64,000 bases of DNA. Source: F23-D06 sp947165685 (GTDB lineage: Bacteria > Bacteroidota > Bacteroidia > Bacteroidales > WCHB1-69). The stretch is from the NCBI GenBank assembly GCA_947165685.1, contig CAMVBK010000001.1, forward strand, positions 62,001-126,000. The letters run 5' to 3'. Position 1 is the stretch's first letter; each line of letters opens with the position of its first letter. The notes under the pieces are model-generated. The model searched no databases. It was not told the origin of the DNA and saw only the letters and a list, made by a program, of their open reading frames with translations. This document shows, piece by piece, positions 57,549-64,000 of the stretch. The position numbers and the translations under genes were made by a program.

Positions 57549-60314
57549 TTACTCTTCGTCAAACAGCCCCAATTGCGTTCCAGCACCTTCGCTGTCGGTC
57601 GGAATGTCCGATCTGTCAGCGGAAATGGAGTCAAAGACCTCCTTGGCGATTTCCTCATCCATGGAAGTGACCGGCTCGACGTCGTCGGGCAGACTCTCCT
57701 CTTCCGGTTCCTCCTCGGGTTCGTCGTATGGCAGCGGATCGATGAACTTCACAGACTTGATATCGTTGAAACTGAGTCGTTTACCCTTGGCTCGGGCGGT
57801 GGCTAATTCCACCAGTTCGGCGCAGGCGAGCACCTCCGTGGTGTCTTCCGTGTCGGATTTCTTTGCATGATAGACCACTTCGATCTGCGGCAAATAGTCG
57901 ATGGAGTAGGCGACCAGTTTGGCGGTGCCGTCGGTGGGATAGAAATCGACCTTCTTCATCAACACATCGGGTTGGAAACGTTTGATGAAATACTTCTTCT
58001 CCTTCTTGAGCTGATAAATGGCGGTGATAATCATCGAGGGTTTCCACTTTCGGATGATGTCGAGGTCGTCTTCGAAGTGGAGAGAGGTTTCGTAGCCTGT
58101 GATTCTGTAATTTCCCGATTTGTAAACGGTTATGATCTTGTCATCCTCGTGGAAGGAGCCGACTAACTCACCTCGGCCGTCGGTGTTGAGGCGCATCACG
58201 GCCGATTCGAAATAGACATCGATGGCACTGAGCGTGGAGATGCCTTTTTGCGCCAGCGTGATGGAGGAGATGGGGTAGCGGGTGACGATGTTGCCTAACG
58301 CGGCGCGGTTCTTTACCGCAAGAGTCCCGAAGTCGAAGTCGAATTCCTTCTTCTTGAGCTTGGGTTTTGGTTTGAGCTTCACGCGCACTACCTCGGCCTC
58401 GCCGTTCGGGTTGGAGGTGAAATAGAGCACTTTGGCGTTCTTGTTGCCCTTCACAAGGTCGTACTTCTTGTCGCGGGTGACGCCGCCCACGTTGAATCGC
58501 TTCGCATAGACGGGCCCGTTCACGCCAGCGGAGTAGATCATGTTGTAGATCTGCCGTTCGTCGCCGCGCCGGAACACCTCCGCATGGATGATGTGCTTGC
58601 CCACGAAGTGCTTGTCAGCCACTTTGCTGATGGAGCATTCGCCGTTCTCGTGGAAGACGATGATGTCGTCCAAGTCGGAGCAAAGGCAGGCGAACTCCAC
58701 GTCGTCGTCCTTCTTGAGGTTGGTGCCGATGAAGCCCTCCTTCTTGTTGACGTAGAGCTTCTGGTTGGCCACGGCCACGGTGACCGCGCTGATGGTGTCG
58801 AAGCTTTTGATTTCGGTAAGACGCTTGTAGTCAGCACCATATTTTTTCTTCAGTTGCAAGAAGTAGTTGATGGCATAATCGACGAGATGATCGAGATGGT
58901 TCTGCACTTCGTCCATGTTGAGCTCGATTTCGGCGAGCTTGTCCATGGCGGCCTTGATGTCGAATTTGGAGATTTTGCGCACGGGTTTTTCGCAGAGCGC
59001 GAGCACATCGTCGCGGGTGATTTCTTGGCGGAAGAGCGGGCGGTAGGGGTCGAAGGCGCGCTCGATGCGGTCGATCTGCACGTCCCAGGAGTCGGCATCC
59101 TTCTCCAATTCCTTATAGATACGCTTTTCGAAGAAGATTTTCTCCAAGGAGACCTTGTGCCATTGCTGGCGCAGCTCGTCGAGCTCGATTTCCAGCTCTT
59201 TGCGCAGCAGATTGAGGGTGTTCTCGGTGTTGATGCGCAGGATGTCCTTGACATTGGTGAAGACGGGCTTGCCGTTCCAAATGACGCAGGCATTGGTGGA
59301 ATAGGTGATTTCGCAGTCGGTGAAGGCATAGAGCGCGTCAATGGTCTGGTCGGGGGAGACACCGGGCTGCAGATGGAGGTAAATTTCGGCCTGCGCCGCT
59401 GTATTGTCGTCTATCTTTTTGATTTTCAGTTTGCCGTTGTCAATGGCTTTGGTGATGGAGTTGGTGGATTCGGAGATGAGGTCCTCGGTGGTGGTGCCGT
59501 AAGGTATTTCGTTGATTACCAGTGTTTTGTTATCGACAATGCTGATTTTGGCGCGGTTGCGGATCTTGCCGCCCTGCGCCCCGTTGTTGTAGCGGCTCAC
59601 GTCGATGGCGCCGCCGGTGGGGAAATCAGGGTAAATTTCGAAATCCTCGCCCTTGAGGATGTGTACGGAGGCGTCGATCAGCTCGTTGAAGTTGTGGGGC
59701 AGGATGAGGGTGGACATGCCCACGCCGATGCCCTTCACGCCTTGGGCGAGCAGCAGCGGGAACTTGACGGGCAGCGCGATGGGCTCGCGGTTACGGCCGT
59801 CGTAGGAAACCTGCCATTCGGTGGTTTTGTGGTTGAAGACCACCTCCTTGGCGAACGGGGTGAGGCGTGCTTCGATGTAACGAGGGGCTGCCGCGTCGTC
59901 GCCGGTGAGGATGTTTCCCCAGTTACCCTGCGTGTCGATGAGCAGGTGCTTCTGCCCCAGCTGCACCAAGGCCGCGCCGATGGAAGCGTCACCGTGCGGA
60001 TGGTACTTCATGGTGTTGCCCACGATGTTGGCCACCTTGTTGAAACGGCCGTCCTCCAGCTCGTCCATGGAGTGCAGGATGCGGCGCTGCACGGGCTTCA
60101 GTCCGTCATAGACGTCGGGGAAGGCGCGGTCCAGGATGACGTAGGAGGCGTAGTCCAAATACCATTCGCGGTACATCGACTGGGCGAATATCACTTTGTG
60201 CAATCCCGACTCGTCTTGAGTTTCAATGTCTGTATCTTCTTGAGGAATAATGACTTCCGATGCGTTTTCATCCATTTCCTCATTCATTTCTTCATCTTCA
60301 AAATCTTCTGCCAT
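57549..60314 (-). CDS. parC: DNA topoisomerase IV subunit A (ParC)
   Basis: This 921-residue type IIA topoisomerase A subunit has an acidic N-terminal extension (1-35), then the winged-helix/tower core: YASYVILDRAFPDVYDGLKPVQRRIL, KYHPHGDASIGAALVQLGQ, the catalytic Tyr146 in AAAPRYIEARL, and FPTGGAIDVSRYN. A coiled-coil region and a C-terminal beta-pinwheel region follow. The gyrase-specific QRRGGKG box is absent, so ParC rather than GyrA. It decatenates daughter chromosomes with ParE, which is not in the window. The C-terminus is very acidic (EEEPEEESLPDDVEP), as in other Bacteroidota ParC. A near-consensus -7 (TATCTTCG) lies at 60336-60343. Confidence 0.93.
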   Translation of the reverse strand: MAEDFEDEEMNEEMDENASEVIIPQEDTDIETQDESGLHKVIFAQSMYREWYLDYASYVILDRAFPDVYDGLKPVQRRILHSMDELEDGRFNKVANIVGNTMKYHPHGDASIGAALVQLGQKHLLIDTQGNWGNILTGDDAAAPRYIEARLTPFAKEVVFNHKTTEWQVSYDGRNREPIALPVKFPLLLAQGVKGIGVGMSTLILPHNFNELIDASVHILKGEDFEIYPDFPTGGAIDVSRYNNGAQGGKIRNRAKISIVDNKTLVINEIPYGTTTEDLISESTNSITKAIDNGKLKIKKIDDNTAAQAEIYLHLQPGVSPDQTIDALYAFTDCEITYSTNACVIWNGKPVFTNVKDILRINTENTLNLLRKELEIELDELRQQWHKVSLEKIFFEKRIYKELEKDADSWDVQIDRIERAFDPYRPLFRQEITRDDVLALCEKPVRKISKFDIKAAMDKLAEIELNMDEVQNHLDHLVDYAINYFLQLKKKYGADYKRLTEIKSFDTISAVTVAVANQKLYVNKKEGFIGTNLKKDDDVEFACLCSDLDDIIVFHENGECSISKVADKHFVGKHIIHAEVFRRGDERQIYNMIYSAGVNGPVYAKRFNVGGVTRDKKYDLVKGNKNAKVLYFTSNPNGEAEVVRVKLKPKPKLKKKEFDFDFGTLAVKNRAALGNIVTRYPISSITLAQKGISTLSAIDVYFESAVMRLNTDGRGELVGSFHEDDKIITVYKSGNYRITGYETSLHFEDDLDIIRKWKPSMIITAIYQLKKEKKYFIKRFQPDVLMKKVDFYPTDGTAKLVAYSIDYLPQIEVVYHAKKSDTEDTTEVLACAELVELATARAKGKRLSFNDIKSVKFIDPLPYDEPEEEPEEESLPDDVEPVTSMDEEIAKEVFDSISADRSDIPTDSEGAGTQLGLFDEE

Positions 60315-60388
60315 AGGTGGGGTGGTTTTAAGGCGCGAAGATACGATTTTTTTTAATGGTGAATGTCGTGCGATGAATGAAGAAAGTG

Positions 60389-60396
60389 TACCTTTG
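60389..60396 (+). promoter_or_regulatory. -7 promoter element TACCTTTG
   Basis: TAnnTTTG 79 bases before the helicase gene. The leader contains paired CCCTAAT and CCATTAACC units at 60428-60468. Confidence 0.5.
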
Positions 60397-60475
60397 CACC
60401 TCGAAATGCAGAAACCACTGTCATCCCCCTAATCCCTAATCCATTAACCGAATAACCCATTAACCCTCACCAAAG

Positions 60476-61912
60476 ATGGACAGAAGCAGAGGCACATTCG
60501 AAGAGAGTCTGCGCCGGAATTTCGGCTTCGAGCCGACCGTCAGCCAGGCGTCGGCCATGGGCCGGCTTGCCGATTTCATCTACGGCAAGGGAGAGAACTT
60601 CCTCTTCCAGTTGTCGGGGTATGCCGGCACGGGCAAGACCAGTCTGGTGAGCGCGTTGGTGAAGACGCTGTCCGGCATTGGCGTGCACATTGTGATGCTC
60701 GCGCCCACGGGTCGGGCCGCCAAAGTGCTTTCGCAGTATTCCGGACGCAAGGCCTACACCATCCACAAGTGGATATACCGGGTCTATAGCAAGGAGGGGG
60801 TTCGTCGGTTTGTGCGGCGCGAGAACAAGGACGCACACACGCTTTTCATCGTTGATGAGGCCTCGATGATTTCGGCGCAGGGAAGCGTCAACGACTTGAC
60901 GGGCAATAGTTTGTTGGACGACCTGATGGAGTTTGTGTTCCTCGGCGACAGCAACCGGATGTTGTTCGTGGGCGATGACGCGCAGTTGCCGCCGGTGCAT
61001 GCGGACGAGAGTCCCGCTTTGGATGCCGATTATCTGAGAAGTGCCTATAATGTGGAAGTTTTCGGGGCGAAGCTGACCGATGTGGTGCGCCAGTCGCTCG
61101 ATTCGGGCATTCTCTACAATGCCACGCGGGTGCGCGACAAACTCAACGCTGGTGACTACACTCCGCCGTTGTTCAGCGGAAGGCCGTTCGAGGATTTCCG
61201 GCGCATCAGCGGCGGCGAGATGGAGGAGCTGCTCAACACCCTCTACAACGACCACGACCATGACGAAATCGTCATTGTGACGCGCTCCAACAAGCGTGCC
61301 TTCCAGTTCAACAATGCCGTGCGAAGCCGCGTGCTCTTCCGCGAAAATATCATTGCCACAGGCGATTACATTATGGCGGTGAAAAATAATTACTACTGGT
61401 TAGACGAGCTCTCTGAGGCGGGCTTCTTGGCCAACGGCGACATCATGGAGATTATGTCCATACACAAGCAGGAGGAACTCTACGGTTTCCATTTCGCGGA
61501 CGTGACCGTGCGCCTGTGTGACTATCCCGAGCATCCGTATGTGGACTTGAAGATTATTTTGGAGAGCCTCGACTGCGATGGACCGTCGCTCTCGCACGAG
61601 GCGAATCAGAAACTCTACTATGCAGTGGCTGAGGACTATATGGATATTGTCAACCCTCGGGCGCGGTTCATGAAGGTGAAGGAAGACCCCTTCCTGAACG
61701 CCGTGCAGGTGAAGTTCGCCTACGCGCTGACCTGCCATAAGACCCAGGGCGGCCAGTGGAAGCATGTGCTCATCGACCAGGGCTATCTGCCCGACAACAG
61801 CACCGACAAGGAGTATCTCCGTTGGATGTACACCGCCGTCACGCGCGGCACGGAACAGGTCTATCTGCTGAACTTCAACGATGAAATGTTTGGGACAGAT
61901 CCCGAATCCTGA
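60476..61912 (+). CDS. superfamily 1B DNA helicase, RecD/Pif1-like
   Basis: This 478-residue ATPase has a P-loop at 48-55 (GYAGTGKT), motif Ia LAPTGRAAKVL, Walker B FIVDEASMIS and motif III MLFVGDDAQLPPV. The UvrD/RecD C-terminal motifs are present: VKFAYALTCHKTQGGQWKHVLID near 415-437 and RWMYTAVTRGTEQVYLL near 452-468. It lacks the RecD2 N-terminal helix-hairpin-helix region, so it is a compact SF1B helicase moving 5'-3'. I recall similar stand-alone genes annotated as AAA family ATPase or ATP-dependent RecD-like helicase. It is divergent from parC. Confidence 0.87.
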   Translation: MDRSRGTFEESLRRNFGFEPTVSQASAMGRLADFIYGKGENFLFQLSGYAGTGKTSLVSALVKTLSGIGVHIVMLAPTGRAAKVLSQYSGRKAYTIHKWIYRVYSKEGVRRFVRRENKDAHTLFIVDEASMISAQGSVNDLTGNSLLDDLMEFVFLGDSNRMLFVGDDAQLPPVHADESPALDADYLRSAYNVEVFGAKLTDVVRQSLDSGILYNATRVRDKLNAGDYTPPLFSGRPFEDFRRISGGEMEELLNTLYNDHDHDEIVIVTRSNKRAFQFNNAVRSRVLFRENIIATGDYIMAVKNNYYWLDELSEAGFLANGDIMEIMSIHKQEELYGFHFADVTVRLCDYPEHPYVDLKIILESLDCDGPSLSHEANQKLYYAVAEDYMDIVNPRARFMKVKEDPFLNAVQVKFAYALTCHKTQGGQWKHVLIDQGYLPDNSTDKEYLRWMYTAVTRGTEQVYLLNFNDEMFGTDPES

Positions 61913-61995
61913 AACTTGAAATCATTGAAACACAAATTCTTGCGCGGACGAAAAATATTTTTTTCCAAACAAGGCGCAGGTATAAGAAAAAAGTG

Positions 61996-62003
61996 TATTT
62001 TTG
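61996..62003 (+). promoter_or_regulatory. -7 promoter element TATTTTTG for tRNA-Val
   Basis: Perfect TAnnTTTG 13 bases before the first base of the tRNA. Confidence 0.6.
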
Positions 62004-62016
62004 CAGCCGCAAATGA

Positions 62017-62091
62017 GGGACGTTAGCCCAGTCGGTTCAGAGCGCTGCCTTCACACGGCAGAGGTCACTGGTTCGAGTCCAGTACGTCCCA
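62017..62091 (+). tRNA. tRNA-Val, anticodon CAC
   Basis: The cloverleaf is readable: acceptor GGGACGT/ACGTCCC, D arm GCCC...GAGC (one C-A mismatch), anticodon stem CTGCC/GGCAG with loop TTCACAC (anticodon CAC), variable AGGTC and T arm ACTGG-TTCGAGT-CCAGT. The discriminator is A and the 3' CCA is not encoded. It reads the valine codon GTG. It has its own promoter and terminator, so it is a single-gene transcript. Confidence 0.93.
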
Positions 62092-62099
62092 CAAACAGT

Positions 62100-62127
62100 A
62101 AAAGCATCCTGAACGGGATGCTTTTTT
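62100..62127 (+). terminator. rho-independent terminator of tRNA-Val
   Basis: The stem AAAAGCATCC/GGATGCTTTT with a 6-base loop is followed by T residues, nine bases after the tRNA. Confidence 0.85.
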
Positions 62128-62136
62128 GTTTTCAGA

Positions 62137-63075
62137 CTATTGTGCCGCGTTTTTCCCTTGCCAGCTGTTGCGGCTTGCCAGTTCCGTCTCAATGTCGCGC
62201 ACTAAGGCGTCATGGCGGTGCAGCTGCCAGCGCGAGACCGCTAAGTAACGGGGCGGGGCTTCTGCGGAAAATCGTTCCACCACAATCTCCGGCAACAATC
62301 GTTCCAGGCAATCAGCCATAAAACGGGCGTATTCAATGGCCGTGAATGTGTGAAAACGCTCGGGAAAGGCTTCAAATTCCGTTTCCATAGCCGTTTTTTT
62401 GAAGATTTGCAACTGATGGAACTTGATGAATTGAGGCCCTAACTGATTGATTTTCTGTATGTCGTTCAACCAGAGGGATGGCGTTTCGTTCGGCAGGCCG
62501 AGAATCAGGTGTGCGCAAACAGGTATTTCACGCTCCCGCAACTGCTGGAAGGCTTGTCGTGTGCATGCCGTGTCGTGCCCTCGCCGGATGTGCGCAAGTG
62601 TCTCGTCGTGAAGGCTTTCCACCCCTAATTCCACCGTCAAATGTGTACGGGCATTCAGTTCCGAAAGATAGTCGAGCACAGCATCGGGCAGGCAATCGGG
62701 GCGGGTGGATATAACAAGCCCTTTTATATCAGCCACTTGCAAGGCTTCTTCAAACTTTTTGCGAAGAATGTCAACCGAAGCATTGGTGTTTGTAAAAGAT
62801 TGGAAATAAGCAAAATAACCGTTGTTGGCTGGATACCGCTTTTGGAAGAAGCGTTTGCCGTTCTCCAACTGTGCGGCCACATCGTCGTTCGCCGACACGT
62901 AGGCCGGCGTAAAAGCCTCGTTGGCGCAGTAGCTGCATCCGCCGTGCGTCCGGCTCGCCCGGTTCGGGCAGGAAAAACCGGCATCCACCGGCAATTTCTG
63001 GATTCTGCCGCCATAGTTCTCCCTGCAATGACGGCTATAGGCATTGAAACGGCGGTTGTCACCCCACGGAAACAT
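62137..63075 (-). CDS. TIGR01212 family radical SAM protein (YhcC-like)
   Basis: This 312-residue protein opens FPWGDNRRFNAYSRHCRENYGGRIQKLPVDAGFSCPNR. It has the atypical spaced cluster motif CPNRASRTHGGCSYC (C-x9/10-C-x2-C, near 37-51) that marks this family. ISTRPDCLP, LTVELGVESLHDETLAHIRRGH and HLILGLPNETP follow. The substrate is not established; a role in tRNA or translation-related modification has been proposed for relatives. Its start (ATG 63075) shares one base with the stop of the upstream lipoprotein gene, so the two are coupled. Confidence 0.9.
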   Translation of the reverse strand: MFPWGDNRRFNAYSRHCRENYGGRIQKLPVDAGFSCPNRASRTHGGCSYCANEAFTPAYVSANDDVAAQLENGKRFFQKRYPANNGYFAYFQSFTNTNASVDILRKKFEEALQVADIKGLVISTRPDCLPDAVLDYLSELNARTHLTVELGVESLHDETLAHIRRGHDTACTRQAFQQLREREIPVCAHLILGLPNETPSLWLNDIQKINQLGPQFIKFHQLQIFKKTAMETEFEAFPERFHTFTAIEYARFMADCLERLLPEIVVERFSAEAPPRYLAVSRWQLHRHDALVRDIETELASRNSWQGKNAAQ

Positions 63076-63575
63076 CACTCCTCGTCTTGGTACAAGAGAT
63101 TGTTCCCGAAGGGATCCAGATAGTGCAGCGACTTCTTATCTGGATTTACGAGGAACATAAATTCCTGATTTTCATTATCTTTCTTGTAATTCCCCGTCAC
63201 CATGAACAGCAAGACACCCTGCGTGAGAAGGTCGCCGTTGTCAATCAGGTCGTCCATGTCGCGTTGCGTGCGCTTGGTTTCCCGGAAGGAGAGTCCGATC
63301 ACTTCGCGCTTGGCACTGTCCTCCTCGTCCCAGTACATCTGCTCGTATGCGTCCGCCATATTGCCCAAAAGCTCGGAGTTCAGCTTTGCGTAGCTGAATT
63401 CGGTCAGCGTGTCCACGCTGGTGATCGTAAGATCTTTATAATCTTTGATTTCTTCCTGTTGCAGATAGATTTTTGCCATCTTCTTCATCTGGCGGTTCAG
63501 TTTTTTTTGCTGCATGTTCTGGCAGCCGGCGAGCAACAGCGCGGTGACAAGGAGGATAAGGATATTCCTGTTCAT
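63075..63575 (-). CDS. lipoprotein of unknown function
   Basis: This 166-residue protein has a lipobox LLLAGC at Cys18. The mature part is helical and charged (MQQKKLNRQMKKMAKIYLQQEEIKDYKDL), then a polar region with DDLIDNGDLLTQGVLLFMVTGNYK and a C-terminal LVNPDKKSLHYLDPFGNNLLYQDEE. I do not recognise the family. It is coupled to the TIGR01212 gene and lies 25 bases after the end of the partial gene at the window edge. Confidence 0.65.
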   Translation of the reverse strand: MNRNILILLVTALLLAGCQNMQQKKLNRQMKKMAKIYLQQEEIKDYKDLTITSVDTLTEFSYAKLNSELLGNMADAYEQMYWDEEDSAKREVIGLSFRETKRTQRDMDDLIDNGDLLTQGVLLFMVTGNYKKDNENQEFMFLVNPDKKSLHYLDPFGNNLLYQDEE

Positions 63576-63600
63576 AGGTCAAGACAATGGGTTGGCGGGG

Positions 63601-64000
63601 TTATTCGAACACGAAACCGATGGAATTCACATCGACAGGCTGTTTGGCGGAGGAAAAGACGGTGGCGCCCGCTTGATACATGTTGATGATGCCGAAGTCG
63701 TGGAGGCTGCGGCCGTTTTGGTTGAGGGAAATTCGGACCGGCATTTCCGTGCGGGTGAGGTAGGAAGATGTCGGGTATTGCAACGACACTTTCTCGATAG
63801 GGTGCTGGTACATGCGTTTGAAGGAAAGCTGGTAGGCGTTTGTCGCCGCGCCTTTTCCCGTATCAAAGCCCTTTTCCGGGCTTAAGTAGAAAGCGGTCAT
63901 CGGTTCATTCAGATTGTCAGAGGGGGTCAGATACAGCACGTACTCAATGGTGTCCGCGACGGTCACGCCAGTGAAGAGGCTCATGTAGTTGCTTTCCCAG
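63601..64000 (-). CDS. hypothetical protein, 5' part cut by the window end
   Basis: The minus-strand frame is open from the stop at 63601 through the window end. Codons upstream of the internal ATG at 63984 read W-E-S-N-Y without a stop, so the gene continues beyond 64000. The visible 133 residues include YVLYLTPSDNLNEPMTAFYLSPEKGFD, QLSFKRMYQHPIEKVSLQYPTSSYLTRTEMPVRISLNQ and LHDFGIINMYQAGATVFSSA. That is mostly beta-strand-like, and an envelope location is likely from the neighbouring lipoprotein. No family is recognised. Confidence 0.6.
   Translation of the reverse strand, partial: WESNYMSLFTGVTVADTIEYVLYLTPSDNLNEPMTAFYLSPEKGFDTGKGAATNAYQLSFKRMYQHPIEKVSLQYPTSSYLTRTEMPVRISLNQNGRSLHDFGIINMYQAGATVFSSAKQPVDVNSIGFVFE

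Noticed and set aside
58584..60356. 590-codon plus-strand open frame opposite parC
   Set aside because: It is antisense to the well-supported ParC frame. The encoded sequence is low-complexity Val/Asp/Gly typical of the complement of a GC-rich gene, with no motif.

Overview
The window is a core-genome stretch from an anaerobic member of the Bacteroidota, most likely order Bacteroidales. Three things point there. The type IX secretion (T9SS) core cluster porP-porK-porL-porM-porN is present. Most transcription units start downstream of the Bacteroidota -7 element TAnnTTTG, with little Shine-Dalgarno signal. The genes include tryptophanase, the [FeFe]-hydrogenase maturase HydE, DUF2851 and DUF3109 proteins, and secreted proteins with T9SS C-terminal sorting domains. 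HydE, tryptophanase and a 3-hydroxybutyryl-CoA dehydrogenase/crotonase pair suggest fermentative metabolism. I cannot name a genus.

Layout: 1-138 is a possible tail of a membrane protein. 241-1355 is an IS1595-type element whose transposase appears internally deleted. 1473-4647 holds a small membrane protein, an ECF sigma factor in a tightly overlapping four-gene operon, and a lipoprotein. 4940-8310 is nrnA followed by three FKBP-type lipoproteins, then tex and a DUF4328-like protein (8345-11559). 11642-20899 is mainly on the minus strand: glycosyltransferase, recJ, dnaA, MurU-like nucleotidyltransferase, pcm, a PurF paralogue with a degenerate glutaminase site, and murG. One small plus-strand lipoprotein lies among them. 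21172-23464 has divergent hemW and hydE. 23503-27634 (minus) carries hbd-crt, and an operon of a transketolase C-terminal half, an ECF sigma factor, a putative anti-sigma factor and a Spy-like periplasmic protein.

27714-38293 is the most distinctive block. A 1148-residue outer-membrane-type protein comes first, then porPKLMN, then a protein that keeps an HldD-like C-terminal half but has lost the canonical Rossmann glycine motif. 38438-47522 contains recQ, an OmpH-like protein, a MORN-like protein, tnaA, DUF3109, dnaN, the RNase P RNA, yraN and DUF2851. An intact IS5-like element (47641-49087) is flanked by a perfect 36-bp direct repeat. It appears to have inserted into the leader of the T9SS-cargo gene at 49128. 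A second T9SS cargo (C10 protease) is translationally coupled to a small radical SAM enzyme. 55128-64000 has a di-haem cytochrome c peroxidase, DUF3667, parC, a RecD/Pif1-like helicase, tRNA-Val(CAC), a TIGR01212 radical SAM protein, a lipoprotein and one gene cut by the window edge.

Functional links: PorK, L, M and N form the T9SS ring and motor, and PorP is an associated outer-membrane protein. The two cargo proteins at 49128 and 52140 are probable clients. FKBP foldases and the OmpH-like protein would serve envelope biogenesis. dnaA, dnaN, recJ, recQ, parC and the SF1 helicase serve replication and repair. No CRISPR array, prophage or recognisable defence locus was seen.
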